From assembly GCA_020354085.1 (NCBI GenBank), contig CP070641.1:1530002-1561179 (forward strand): a DNA stretch of 31,178 bases. Reading direction: 5' to 3'. Both the position numbers and the translations under genes were made by a program. Source of the DNA: Pseudomonadota bacterium (GTDB lineage: Bacteria > Pseudomonadota > Gammaproteobacteria > Acidiferrobacterales > Sulfurifustaceae). Position 1 is the stretch's first letter; every line of letters begins with the position of its first letter. Shown here piece by piece: positions 7,448 to 16,395 of the stretch. The notes under the pieces were generated by a model. It saw only the letters and a list, made by a program, of their open reading frames with translations. It was not told the origin of the DNA and did no database searches.

Positions 7448-9889
7448 GTGGCGAAAGAGAAGCTGGTGTTGGTGGGCAACGGCATGGCCGGGATCCGTAC
7501 GGTCGAGGAACTGCTGAAGCTGGCCCCGGAGAAGTACGAGATTGCAGTGTTCGGCGCCGAGCCGCTGGTTAACTACAACCGTATCCTGCTGTCGCCGGTG
7601 TTGGCCGGCGAGAAGAATTTCGACGACATCGTGCTCAACGATGACGCCTGGTACGCCGCCAACGGCATCCAACTTCACAAGGGCAAAGAGATCATAAAGG
7701 TTGATCGTGTGCGACGTGAGGTCGTCGCCGCCGACGGCACCAAGGCTTCCTACGATCGACTGATTCTAGCCACCGGCTCGAATCCGTTCGTGATCCCCGT
7801 GCCCGGCAAGGAACTCGAGGGTGTCGTGACGTTCCGCGACATGTACGACATCGAGCGCATGCTCGCGGCGGCCAACAACCACAAGCACGCGGTCGTGATC
7901 GGCGGCGGACTGCTTGGGCTCGAGGCCGCCAACGGCCTGCTCAAGCAGGGCATGGCCGTCACCGTCGTGCATCTGCTCGACACGCTCATGGAAAAGCAGC
8001 TCGACGCCGCGGCGGCGGGTCTGCTCAAGCGTTCGCTCGAAGAGCGCGGGTTGAATTTCCTGATGCCGGCGCAGACCGAGGCGATCCTCGGCGAAACGAA
8101 GGTGCGCGCTGTGCGGCTTAAGGATGGTACCGAGATTCCTGCCGACCTGGTGGTGATGGCGGTCGGCATCCGCCCGAACTTCACTCTCGCCAAGAAGGCT
8201 GGCATTCACTGCGACCGTGGCATCGTGGTGAACGACACCCTCCAGACCTACGACCCGCGCGTCTACGCCGTGGGCGAGTGCGTGCAGCATCGCGGCCAGA
8301 CCTATGGCCTTGTGGCGCCGCTGTTCGAACAGGCCAAGGTCTGCGCCAATCATCTGGCCGAGCTCGGCTACTCGCGCTACGAGGGTTCGGTGACCTCGAC
8401 CAAACTTAAGGTCACGGGCATTGACCTGTTCTCGGCCGGCGAATTCCAGGGCGGCGAAGGTTGCGAAGAAATGGTGCTCAAGGATGCCGGCCGCGGCGTG
8501 TACAAGAAGGTCATGCTTAAGGACAACCGCGTACAGGGCGCCGTCATGTACGGCGATACCATGGACGGGGCCTGGTATTTCCAGTTGATGCGTGATGGCA
8601 CCGATGTCGCGAGCCTGCGCGACAAACTGCTGTTCGGCCAGGCGCACTTGGGTGATTCCGGGCACGGCGACATCAAGGCACGCGTGGCCTCGCTGCCGGA
8701 TACGGCAGAGATCTGCGGCTGCAACGGCGTGTGCAAGGGCACGATCGTGCAGGCCATCACCGACAAGAAGCTCTTCACGCTCGAGGATGTTCGTGCTCAC
8801 ACCAAGGCCTCGAGCTCCTGCGGTTCCTGTACCGGCCTGGTCGAGGCGCTGCTCGCCTCCACGCTCGGCGGCGACTATTCGGTTGCCACCAAGAAGAAGC
8901 CGGTGTGCGGCTGCACCGAGCACAGCCACGACGAAGTTCGTGCGGGCATCAAGCTGCATCAGCTCAAGACCATACGTTCGGTCATGGATATGTTCGCCTG
9001 GCAGACGCCCGACGGCTGCAACAAATGCCGCCCGGCGCTCAATTTCTATCTGCTGGTTGCGTGGCCGGACGAATACGTCGACGACAACCAGTCGCGCTTC
9101 ATCAATGAGCGTGTCCACGCCAACATCCAGAAGGACGGCACGTATTCCGTGGTCCCGCGCATCTGGGGTGGTGAGACCACGCCGGGTGAGCTGCGCGCGC
9201 TTGCCGAGATCGCCGAGAAGTTTCAGGTGCCGACGGTGCACATCACCGGTGGCCAGCGCATCGATTTTCTGGGTGTGCCCAAAGAGACACTACCCGCGAT
9301 GTGGGGCGACCTGAGCAGGGCGGGGTTTGTTTCGGGCCATGCCTACGGCAAGGCGATCCGCACGGTCAAGACCTGTGTCGGCAAGAACTGGTGCCGGTTC
9401 GGCACGCAGGACTCGACCACCATGGGCATCGATCTCGAGAAGATGAGCTGGGGTTCGTGGATGCCGCACAAGGTAAAGCTCGCCGTGTCCGGCTGTCCGC
9501 GCAACTGCGCTGAGGCGACCATCAAGGATTTCGGCGTGGTGTGCGTCGATTCGGGTTACGAGCTGCATGTCGGCGGCAATGGCGGCGTGAAGGTGCGCGC
9601 CACCGATTTCCTGTGCGTCGTGAAGACGCCGGAAGAGGTGAAGGAATACTGCGCAGCGTTTCTGCAGGTCTACCGTGAGGAGGCGCACTATCTCGAGCGC
9701 ACCGCGCCGTGGGTCGAGCGCGTGGGGCTTGCGTACGTCAAGCAGCGCGTGGTCGAGGACGAGGCGGGTCGCAAGGCGCTTGCCGCGCGCTTCCTGCATT
9801 CGCAGACCTTCGCGCAAGTCGACCCTTGGGGCGAACGCGCGAAAGGGACGGACAAGCATGAGTTCATCCCGCTTAAGCGGGTGAGCTGA
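7448..9889 (+). CDS. nirB: Assimilatory NAD(P)H nitrite reductase, large subunit
   Basis: An 813-aa cytoplasmic enzyme reducing nitrite to ammonium with six electrons from NAD(P)H. I chose the GTG at 7448 because AGGAGACGGAG precedes it and the FAD motif VGNGMAG then falls at residues 8-14, as usual. Domain order is as follows. An FAD/NAD(P) pyridine-nucleotide oxidoreductase spans about 1-400, with the second Rossmann motif VVIGGGLLGLEAA. Two BFD-like [2Fe-2S] segments follow (CGCNGVC from Cys423, with CGSC; then CGC with GCNKC). The ferredoxin-like and sirohaem domains complete the protein. The sirohaem/[4Fe-4S] ligands are Cys643, Cys649, Cys683 and Cys687. All expected cofactor motifs are present and the length is normal. 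nirD follows 37 bp downstream. Confidence 0.97.
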   Translation: MAKEKLVLVGNGMAGIRTVEELLKLAPEKYEIAVFGAEPLVNYNRILLSPVLAGEKNFDDIVLNDDAWYAANGIQLHKGKEIIKVDRVRREVVAADGTKASYDRLILATGSNPFVIPVPGKELEGVVTFRDMYDIERMLAAANNHKHAVVIGGGLLGLEAANGLLKQGMAVTVVHLLDTLMEKQLDAAAAGLLKRSLEERGLNFLMPAQTEAILGETKVRAVRLKDGTEIPADLVVMAVGIRPNFTLAKKAGIHCDRGIVVNDTLQTYDPRVYAVGECVQHRGQTYGLVAPLFEQAKVCANHLAELGYSRYEGSVTSTKLKVTGIDLFSAGEFQGGEGCEEMVLKDAGRGVYKKVMLKDNRVQGAVMYGDTMDGAWYFQLMRDGTDVASLRDKLLFGQAHLGDSGHGDIKARVASLPDTAEICGCNGVCKGTIVQAITDKKLFTLEDVRAHTKASSSCGSCTGLVEALLASTLGGDYSVATKKKPVCGCTEHSHDEVRAGIKLHQLKTIRSVMDMFAWQTPDGCNKCRPALNFYLLVAWPDEYVDDNQSRFINERVHANIQKDGTYSVVPRIWGGETTPGELRALAEIAEKFQVPTVHITGGQRIDFLGVPKETLPAMWGDLSRAGFVSGHAYGKAIRTVKTCVGKNWCRFGTQDSTTMGIDLEKMSWGSWMPHKVKLAVSGCPRNCAEATIKDFGVVCVDSGYELHVGGNGGVKVRATDFLCVVKTPEEVKEYCAAFLQVYREEAHYLERTAPWVERVGLAYVKQRVVEDEAGRKALAARFLHSQTFAQVDPWGERAKGTDKHEFIPLKRVS

Positions 9890-9926
9890 CACCAAAAACT
9901 ACCCAATGGTGAATGAAGGACAGGCA

Positions 9927-10292
9927 ATGCAAGTAGCAGCGCAATCGAAAGTACCTGCCGGCAACTGGATCGAGGTCGGAACACTCGAGGACATTCCGCG
10001 CCAGGGCGCGCGCGTGGTGCGCCATGCCGACGGCGACATCGCAGTGTTCCGTACGCTGGATGACGAAGTGTTTGCCCTGCGTGACCGCTGTCCGCACAAG
10101 GGCGGACCGTTATCGCAGGGCATCGTGCACGGCAAGCGCGTTGCCTGCCCGTTGCACGACTGGAAGATTCATCTCGATACCGGCATGGCGGTGGCGCCCG
10201 ATGAGGGCTGCGCCGCGAGCTTCCCGGTACGCGTCGAAGGCGGCAAGGTGTTTCTGTCGCTCATTCCGGACGCAGGCTGCCCGAACAAGTAA
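9927..10292 (+). CDS. nirD: Nitrite reductase small subunit, Rieske type
   Basis: A 121-aa Rieske-fold partner of NirB. The ATG at 9927 has AAGGA six bases upstream; the ATG at 9906 lacks a site. Unlike the enterobacterial NirD, which has lost the cluster ligands, this one keeps a full Rieske pair: Cys55-Pro-His57 and Cys74-Pro-Leu-His77. It should therefore bind a [2Fe-2S] cluster and may take part in electron transfer. It ends 13 bp before the nasA start, so nirB-nirD-nasA look like one operon. Confidence 0.93.
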   Translation: MQVAAQSKVPAGNWIEVGTLEDIPRQGARVVRHADGDIAVFRTLDDEVFALRDRCPHKGGPLSQGIVHGKRVACPLHDWKIHLDTGMAVAPDEGCAASFPVRVEGGKVFLSLIPDAGCPNK

Positions 10293-10305
10293 CGACGTTT
10301 TCGCC

Positions 10306-12489
10306 ATGCTGTTTGGCCGTAATAAAAAGAACCCGATCAGGATCGTCGACAAGAGCGTCGTCGACTGGAAGTACGCGACCTGCGGTTACTGCTCGACTGG
10401 CTGCTCGATCGAGGTTGGCGTGAACGCGGCGGGTGAGCCGGTTGCCTCGCGTGGCGTGGCCGATGCCGACGTCAACCGCGGCAAGCTCTGCATCAAGGGC
10501 ATCTTCGAGCACGAGCTGTTCCGCCAGACCCCCGGTCGCGGCACCACACCGCTCCTACGCAAGGAGCGCTTCGAGCCATTCCGCGAAGCGAGCTGGGATG
10601 CGGCACTCGACCACACGGCCGCGGAAATCCAGCGCATCCAGGGCCAATACGGCCGCGACAGCTTCGCGATCGTCTCGACCGGCCAGATCATGACCGAGGA
10701 GTTCTACACGCTCGGCAAGCTCGCCCGTGGGGTGGTTGGTACCAACAACTACGACGGTAACACCACGCTGTGCATGTCATCGGCGGTCTCCGGGTACAAG
10801 CGTTCCTTCGGCAGCGACGGTCCGCCTGGCTGCTACGAGGACTTCGAGCACACCGAGTGCCTGCTGGCATTCGGCAGCAACCTGCCGGAACAGCACCCGA
10901 TCATCTACTGGCGCCTCAAGGAGGCGCTGGAGACGCGCAAGTTCCCGGTGATTGTGGTCGACCCGCGCGTCACCATGTTCGCCCAGATGGCCGACATGCA
11001 TCTGCCGGTGAACCCCGGCACCGACCTCGTGCTGCTTAACGCGCTGGCGCACGTGATCCTGAAAGAGAACCTGCACAAGCCGGATTACATCGCCGCGCAC
11101 ACCGAAGGATACGAGGAGTTCAAGGCGCTGGTCGAGCAGTACGACCCGACCACCGCGGCTGGGATCTGCGGCATCGATGAGGACCGCATTCGTCACGTGG
11201 CGCGCGTGTATGCCAAGGCGGGCGCCGCCATGACCATCTGGACCATGGGCATCAATCAGTCCACGCATGGCTCGGACGGGGTGGTGGCGATCAACAATCT
11301 CAATCTCATCACCGGCAACATCGGCAAGCCCGGTGGCTCGTCGCTGTCGATCACCGGCCAGTGCAACGCCATGGGTACGCGCGAGTGGTCGTCGTGCTCG
11401 GGATTGCCCGGTTACCGGGCGCTGGAGAAAGAGAAGGACCGCGAGGAGATCGCCAAGTTCTGGGGCATCGATCCCGAGTTCTTCCCCAGGAAGCGCGGCC
11501 TGTTCATGACCGACATCCTGCCGGCGATCGAGACCGGTCAGGTGAAGGGCCTGTGGCTCATCGCCACCAACCCGATGACTTCCATGCCGAACACCGCGCG
11601 CATCCGCAAGACGCTCGAGAAGCTCGAATTTCTGGTGGTGCAGGACGCCTACCGCGACGTCGAGTCCAACGAGTACTCGCACGTGTACCTGCCGGCCGCG
11701 GTCTGGGCCGAGAAGGAAGGCTGCTTCACCAACACCGAGCGGCGAGTGAATCTCATCCGCAATGTCTGTGCGCCGCACGGCGACTCGAAACCGGACCTGT
11801 GGATCTTCAACGCCGTCGCCCAGCGTTTCCCGCAAGGCCGCTCGATGCGCTTTCCGGAGAACGCCGAGGGCGTATTCAGCGAGATGAAGCAATTGAGCAA
11901 GGGCCGGATGCTCGATATCTCCGGCATGACTTACGACAAGATCGAAAAGGCGCGTGGCCTGCAGTGGCCCTGCCCGGACGGTGCCGATAAGGGATCGCCG
12001 CGGTTGTACACGGACGGCGCGTTCCGGCATCCCGGCGGCAAGGCAAAGCTGATCCCGCTGCCATTCATCGACAACAACGAGCGCCCAGACGAGGAGTACC
12101 CGTTCTGGCTCAATACCGGTCGTGTTGTCGAACACTTCCACACCCGCACCCGTACCGGCAAGGTCGGTAACGCCAATAAGTTCTCACCGACCCCGTATAT
12201 GGAGATGAATCCGGATGCTGGGGCACGGCTCGGTATTCGCCATGGCGAGTACGCACGCCTAACCTCGCGGCGCGGCGAGACGGTGGTCATGGTGCAGCTC
12301 ACCCAGCGTGTGGCCCCGAACGCGGTGTTCATCCCGTTTCACTTCCACGACTGCGTGAACCGCGTGACCCTGGGGTTGCTCGATCCGCACTCGCGCCAGC
12401 CGGCCTACAAGCAGTGCGCGGTGCGCGTCGAACGCGCGGCCGACCAGATGGAGGCCGCGCGCCAAAACGTCGCGGCACGGAGTTACTGA
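10306..12489 (+). CDS. nasA: Assimilatory-type nitrate reductase, molybdopterin catalytic subunit
   Basis: A 727-aa molybdenum bis-MGD enzyme of the NapA/NasA branch, reducing nitrate to nitrite. The start is the ATG at 10306; upstream open frame overlaps nirD and is spurious. Cys26, Cys29, Cys33 and Cys62 (CGYCSTGC and LCIKG) bind the [4Fe-4S] cluster. Cys156 in NTTLCMSSAV matches the Mo-ligating cysteine of NapA/NasA. The TGQCNAMG and C-terminal MGD-binding regions are present. There is no twin-arginine signal, so it should be cytoplasmic. It lacks the C-terminal BFD-like [2Fe-2S] domain of longer NasA proteins, and no flavoprotein NasB gene is present. Its electron donor is instead probably the iron-sulfur/membrane fusion encoded 7 bp downstream. 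Nitrate specificity rests on the narK/nirBD context. Confidence 0.92.
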   Translation: MLFGRNKKNPIRIVDKSVVDWKYATCGYCSTGCSIEVGVNAAGEPVASRGVADADVNRGKLCIKGIFEHELFRQTPGRGTTPLLRKERFEPFREASWDAALDHTAAEIQRIQGQYGRDSFAIVSTGQIMTEEFYTLGKLARGVVGTNNYDGNTTLCMSSAVSGYKRSFGSDGPPGCYEDFEHTECLLAFGSNLPEQHPIIYWRLKEALETRKFPVIVVDPRVTMFAQMADMHLPVNPGTDLVLLNALAHVILKENLHKPDYIAAHTEGYEEFKALVEQYDPTTAAGICGIDEDRIRHVARVYAKAGAAMTIWTMGINQSTHGSDGVVAINNLNLITGNIGKPGGSSLSITGQCNAMGTREWSSCSGLPGYRALEKEKDREEIAKFWGIDPEFFPRKRGLFMTDILPAIETGQVKGLWLIATNPMTSMPNTARIRKTLEKLEFLVVQDAYRDVESNEYSHVYLPAAVWAEKEGCFTNTERRVNLIRNVCAPHGDSKPDLWIFNAVAQRFPQGRSMRFPENAEGVFSEMKQLSKGRMLDISGMTYDKIEKARGLQWPCPDGADKGSPRLYTDGAFRHPGGKAKLIPLPFIDNNERPDEEYPFWLNTGRVVEHFHTRTRTGKVGNANKFSPTPYMEMNPDAGARLGIRHGEYARLTSRRGETVVMVQLTQRVAPNAVFIPFHFHDCVNRVTLGLLDPHSRQPAYKQCAVRVERAADQMEAARQNVAARSY

Positions 12490-12496
12490 GGTCGTC

Positions 12497-14335
12497 ATGT
12501 TCAGGCCGAGATCCAGGGAACAGTCCTATGCGTTCGTGCCGGACGTCTCGCATCCTGTGGCGAACCGCTACGGCCAGCCGATCGAGACGGTGCCCGAAGG
12601 CCACGCGCTGCGCGGGAAGAGTCTCAACATCAACAGTGATGCCGCGATCGGCAACAACCCGAACCGCTATAAACAACACGGCTTCTTCTTCACCGCCGAC
12701 AACTGCATCGCCTGTCATGCCTGCGAGGCGGCCTGTTCCGAGAAAAATGATCTGCCGCCGCACATCGCGTTCCGCTCGGTGGGCTACGTCGAGGGGGGCT
12801 CCTGGCCGTCCTACCAGCGGCTCAACATCTCCATGGCCTGCAATCATTGCGATGACCCGGTGTGCCTCAAGGGTTGCCCGACGCGCGCCTACACCAAGTT
12901 TGCCGAGTACGGCGCGGTGTTGCAGGACCCGGACATCTGCTTCGGTTGCGGTTACTGCACCTGGGTGTGTCCCTACAACGCGCCGCAACTCGACCCGCTC
13001 GCGGGCCATGTCTCTAAGTGCAACATGTGCGTCGATCGTCTGGAGGTAGGCCTGAAGCCGGCCTGTGCCGCCGCTTGCCTTGCCGGCGCGCTCGATTTCG
13101 GCATCATTGAAACCAGGCCAGAAAATCGCGCGCAGGCCGAGACGCGCATTCCGGGTTTTCCGACGCCGGAGATTACGCATCCGAACATCCGCTTCCAGCA
13201 GACGAAGAGCCTGCCGCGCGAAATGACCCGTCCGGACTCGATGCCAATTCGCTACGTTCGCGATCCGCGCAATGGCGACGCGCATGTGTCACAGGCGCAA
13301 GACGCCGGCCGCGCACGCGGCTGGGGCCTCAAGAAGCTCAGCACGCGTGAGAACCCGATCGCCGTGTTTACATTGCTGTCACAGGCCGTTGCGGGGGCGT
13401 TCGCGCTCTTGTTTCTCGCGCCCTACTTTGGTGTTTCGCTACTCGCGGCCGAGACTCATCCGATCGCCCATCCAGCGTTGCTCTTTGGGCTGATCGGTGC
13501 GCAAACCTTTGCACTGGTGCTGTCTACTCTTCATCTGGGGCGCCCGCATCGTTTCTACCGGGCGTTCAATAATCTGCGGTGGTCACCGGTGTCGCGCGAG
13601 GTCGCGGGACTCGCGGTGTTCTACAACCTGCTCGGCCTCTACGCCGTGATTGCCGCAGCGCCGATGCTCACCGCATGGCTTGCCCCGGCGACGGTGGCGA
13701 CGGTCACGGGGGCCATCGGCTGGGCAACGGCGGTCGCCGGGCTCGCAGCGATCTATCTCATGTACCGGGCCTACTGCATCCCGGCGCGCCCGTTCTGGAA
13801 CCATTGGCAGGCGCTTAGCAGTTTTTTTGGCAGTGTGCTGACACTCGGCGCCCTGACGCTGGCCGCGCTCGATGTCGCGCTCACGCTCGTCGCCGGGCGC
13901 GCATTCGCGGGCGTGTCGGCCTATCTTGCCTGGCCAATGGTGGCCGGGCTTGTGCTCGAAGGGGCAGGGCTTGTTTTTCATGCGCGCGACATGAAACGGC
14001 AGGGCGGGGAGAGTGCAGCCTCGGACCAGATACAGACCACGGACTTCGGCTACACCTACTACGCGCGCAACGCCCTATTGGCCCTCTCCGGCGTGCTGAT
14101 GGTGGTGCTGACGTTCACGCAGGCACAGGGATTGCCGGGATTGGTGCTGTGGCTGGTCGTGGCGTTATTCACGCTTGGTGCCAGTATCGTCGGGCGCCTG
14201 CTGTTCTATGCACTGGTGATTCCGACCACCATGCCGGGAGCATTCTTCTGGAAGAATCGCGGATTCGAGGAGCACGCCCGCGCAGTGGGGCTCGCCCGCA
14301 TGCCGCAGGTCGGCGTGGTTCAGGCAAACCACTAG
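12497..14335 (+). CDS. DmsB-DmsC fusion: four-cluster ferredoxin joined to quinol-oxidising membrane anchor
   Basis: A 612-aa natural fusion. Residues about 60-230 are a DmsB/NrfC-like protein with sixteen cysteines in four groups: 70/73/76/80, 115/118/123/127, 148/151/154/158 and 175/178/190/194. These suit four [4Fe-4S] clusters. Residues about 285-605 are a DmsC-like anchor with about eight membrane helices. The two parts are joined by a charged linker (about 230-285). No Tat or Sec signal precedes the ferredoxin part, so it should face the cytoplasm, where NasA is. The gene is 7 bp after nasA, with GAGGT overlapping the nasA stop. I infer that it draws electrons from the quinol pool to NasA, instead of NADH or ferredoxin. 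The paired substrate is inference; the domain content is plain. Confidence 0.88.
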   Translation: MFRPRSREQSYAFVPDVSHPVANRYGQPIETVPEGHALRGKSLNINSDAAIGNNPNRYKQHGFFFTADNCIACHACEAACSEKNDLPPHIAFRSVGYVEGGSWPSYQRLNISMACNHCDDPVCLKGCPTRAYTKFAEYGAVLQDPDICFGCGYCTWVCPYNAPQLDPLAGHVSKCNMCVDRLEVGLKPACAAACLAGALDFGIIETRPENRAQAETRIPGFPTPEITHPNIRFQQTKSLPREMTRPDSMPIRYVRDPRNGDAHVSQAQDAGRARGWGLKKLSTRENPIAVFTLLSQAVAGAFALLFLAPYFGVSLLAAETHPIAHPALLFGLIGAQTFALVLSTLHLGRPHRFYRAFNNLRWSPVSREVAGLAVFYNLLGLYAVIAAAPMLTAWLAPATVATVTGAIGWATAVAGLAAIYLMYRAYCIPARPFWNHWQALSSFFGSVLTLGALTLAALDVALTLVAGRAFAGVSAYLAWPMVAGLVLEGAGLVFHARDMKRQGGESAASDQIQTTDFGYTYYARNALLALSGVLMVVLTFTQAQGLPGLVLWLVVALFTLGASIVGRLLFYALVIPTTMPGAFFWKNRGFEEHARAVGLARMPQVGVVQANH

Positions 14336-14387
14336 CAGCCCCGCGACGGCCGCTGGTCGTGCACCGCCAGTGCGCTACCATGGCGAG

Positions 14388-14738
14388 ATGGCGCTCGCCC
14401 CACAGCCCGACCATCCCCTGGCCCGTGCGGTTTTCACCACCGTCTACCATTCACGCGCGCAGCGCGTGCTTCGTGCGGGCGCGTGGTTGATCATCGCGCT
14501 CGTGCATGCCTTGCGAGGCATGCTGTTCAGCTGGCCGGTCTATGCGATGACCGCAGCGGGCTTCTACGTCGATGCGCCGCTCAATGTGCTTCTCTGGGGT
14601 CTGGGTGTGCCGGGAATAGGGATTTCGCTCTATATCCTCGGGCGCGCCGTGCGCGAGGACTACCGGCGCCGTGTATCTGGCGTGCTGGTCGGTCGCGCCG
14701 ACCTGGCGCGGCTGGCCACGGGTCGCATTGGACCCTGA
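14388..14738 (+). CDS. Small membrane protein, unknown function
   Basis: A protein of about 116 aa with two predicted membrane helices (around WLIIALVHALRGMLF and NVLLWGLGVPGIGISLYILG) and a basic C-terminal tail. Start choice is uncertain: the ATG at 14388 and a GTG at 14370 both lack a clear ribosome site. It follows the DmsBC fusion by about 50 bp and may belong to the same transcript. I do not recognise the family. It could be an accessory subunit, but nothing in the sequence shows that. Confidence 0.55.
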   Translation: MALAPQPDHPLARAVFTTVYHSRAQRVLRAGAWLIIALVHALRGMLFSWPVYAMTAAGFYVDAPLNVLLWGLGVPGIGISLYILGRAVREDYRRRVSGVLVGRADLARLATGRIGP

Positions 14739-14882
14739 GGCCAGGTTTTGCTTCGCGATCCTGAAAAGACACGCGTGCTTTGGCGGCGCGACTCTGCTTG
14801 GTCGTCCTACAGCGGAAACAGTATTTAAAGCAGTAAGTTACGTCGCCTTGTAGCCGTGATTGGACTCGATTCGCTCAGTATG

Positions 14883-14931
14883 TTGACAGTACTCCAGATA
14901 ACGAGAGAACATTCTTCGGAACGTTAGAATG
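14883..14931 (+). promoter_or_regulatory. Probable promoter and operator of the ArsR-rhodanese gene
   Basis: TTGACA at 14883-14888 is a perfect -35 hexamer, although no good -10 stands 17 bp later. CATTCT (14910-14915) and AGAATG (14926-14931) form a 6-bp inverted repeat with a 10-bp spacer, centred about 25 bp before the start codon. Its position and form suit an autoregulatory ArsR-family operator. Similar ATTC/GAAT inverted repeats are known for sulfide-responsive ArsR proteins; I cite that only as a likeness. Confidence 0.5.
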
Positions 14932-14944
14932 ATGGTGATGGCGA

Positions 14945-15610
14945 ATGAATGCGAGACGTCTCAAGGACCTGCTGTACGAGCAGGTCGCGCGTATCGGCAA
15001 GGCGGTCTCGAGCCCAAAACGGCTCGAGCTCCTCGAGGTTCTGAGTCAGGGTGAAAAGCATGTCGAGCAGCTCGCCGCCGCGACGGATATCAGCGTCAAG
15101 CTCGCCAGCGCCCACCTGAAGGCCCTGAAATCCGCGCGCCTCGTGGAGTCACGCCGCGACGGCAAAAACGTCCTCTACCGTGTCGCCGGCGCGCAGGTGG
15201 CCGGTCTGTGGGTCGCCTTGCGCGAAACCGCGGAAGCGCGGCTCACGTCCCTCCAGACCGCGATGAAGGAGCTGGTATCACATCCGAATGAGCTCTCGCC
15301 GATCAACGGCGAGGAGCTTCTTGCGCAGGCGAAGCGTGGCGACGTAATGGTGATCGACGTTCGGCCGCCGGGCGAGTACGCAGCCGCGCACCTTCCTTTT
15401 GCCCGCTCCATTCCGCTTGCCGAGCTGAGGTCCCGAATCGGGGAGCTCCCGAAGAGCAAGCCGGTCGTTGCGTATTGCCGCGGTCCTTTCTGCCTGATGG
15501 CGCTCGAGGCCGTGAGGCTGCTCAATCGTGAGGGCTTTCAGGCCGCGCGCTTCGAGCAAGGCGTTGCCGAATGGCACGCGAGCGGTTTGCCGCTCGCGCG
15601 GGAAGCCTGA
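14945..15610 (+). CDS. ArsR-family regulator fused to a rhodanese domain
   Basis: A 221-aa cytoplasmic fusion. Residues about 8-90 form a winged-helix ArsR/SmtB DNA-binding domain (PKRLELLEVLSQGEKHVEQL, then SVKLASAHLKALKSARLV). Residues about 118-216 form a single rhodanese domain with DVRPPGEYAAAHLPFA and the active-site loop CRGPFC (Cys178 catalytic, Cys183 closing the loop). There is no cysteine anywhere in the first 177 residues. The paired thiols used by SqrR/BigR-type sensors are thus absent, and the rhodanese cysteines are the only thiols available for sensing sulfane sulfur. It heads the sulfide/persulfide cluster and probably represses it. Regulator role by family is firm; ligand is inferred. 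Confidence 0.9.
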   Translation: MNARRLKDLLYEQVARIGKAVSSPKRLELLEVLSQGEKHVEQLAAATDISVKLASAHLKALKSARLVESRRDGKNVLYRVAGAQVAGLWVALRETAEARLTSLQTAMKELVSHPNELSPINGEELLAQAKRGDVMVIDVRPPGEYAAAHLPFARSIPLAELRSRIGELPKSKPVVAYCRGPFCLMALEAVRLLNREGFQAARFEQGVAEWHASGLPLAREA

Positions 15611-15644
15611 GTATTTTTCGCTCCAACAGTACGGAGAACCCAAA

Positions 15645-16376
15645 ATGTTTTTCAAACAACTGGCATCGAAGGAATCCACGCTCTCTTATTTTTTCGGCTG
15701 TGGAGGCAAGGGCAAGGCGGTGGCGGTGGACGTCGTGGCAGGCGACGAGCAGTGGTTTATCGACGAGGCAAAGAAGGCCAACGTCGCCATCACGCATGTC
15801 ATCGATACGCATGTGCATGCCGATCATTATTCCGGCGGGCGCAAACTGGCCCAGATGGTGGACGCCCCATATTGCCTGCATGAGAGCGATCGGCAATTCG
15901 TGAAGTTTGATTTTCAGCCGCTCAAGGATGGTGAAATCATCGATGTCGGGAACGTTGTCATCGAGGTACTGCATACGCCCGGCCACACACCAGACAGCGT
16001 CTGCCTGCTGGTGACGGACAAGCGCCGCGGTGACGCACCGTGGTTCGTGGTGACGGGCGACACCTTGTTCGTCGGCGCCATTGGCCGGCCTGATCTTGCG
16101 GGCAAGGAGAAGGAAATGGCGGCGCAGTTGTACGACAGCCTGCATGCCAAATTGCTGAACTTACCGAATGAAGTCGAACTTTTCCCTGGTCACCAGGCAG
16201 GTAGCGTGTGTGGCGCCGGGCTCTCCGGAAAGCCGTCCTCGACCCTCGGGTTCGAGAAGCGCTGGAACCCAGCGTTGTCGATCGACAAGACGGCGTTTGT
16301 GGAGTTTCTGACGCGCGAGATTCCACCGCGCCCGGCAGAAATGGATCGCATGGTCGCCGCCAACATTGCTGCGTAG
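15645..16376 (+). CDS. MBL-fold hydrolase, ETHE1/persulfide-dioxygenase-like
   Basis: A 243-aa metallo-beta-lactamase-fold protein. The ATG at 15645 has GGAG eight bases upstream. Metal ligands are visible: His56, His58, Asp60 and His61 in THVHADH, His114 in TPGHTPDS, Asp139 in TGDTLF and His183 in FPGHQ. The overall pattern, including IGRPDLAG and the C-terminal GAGLSGKPSSTLGFEKRW, resembles ETHE1-related proteins found next to rhodaneses. These oxidise glutathione persulfide to sulfite with one Fe(II). Glyoxalase II-like hydrolysis is the alternative. Its place 34 bp after an ArsR-rhodanese gene favours a persulfide substrate. It shares an operon with the regulator. Confidence 0.82.
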   Translation: MFFKQLASKESTLSYFFGCGGKGKAVAVDVVAGDEQWFIDEAKKANVAITHVIDTHVHADHYSGGRKLAQMVDAPYCLHESDRQFVKFDFQPLKDGEIIDVGNVVIEVLHTPGHTPDSVCLLVTDKRRGDAPWFVVTGDTLFVGAIGRPDLAGKEKEMAAQLYDSLHAKLLNLPNEVELFPGHQAGSVCGAGLSGKPSSTLGFEKRWNPALSIDKTAFVEFLTREIPPRPAEMDRMVAANIAA

Positions 16377-16395
16377 CGAGAGAACGGACACAGTG

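Noticed and set aside
7766..9241. Long antisense open frame (491 codons) across nirB
   Set aside because: Shadow of a GC-rich gene: low-complexity His/Arg/Ala-rich translation, no ribosome site, while the + strand frame has complete NirB motifs.
10777..12141. Long antisense open frame (454 codons) across nasA
   Set aside because: Same reason: no recognisable domain, and the opposite strand encodes a complete molybdoenzyme.
10306..12489. Periplasmic NapA or respiratory enzyme
   Set aside because: No twin-arginine signal on this protein or on the iron-sulfur fusion, and the neighbours are the cytoplasmic assimilatory NirBD.
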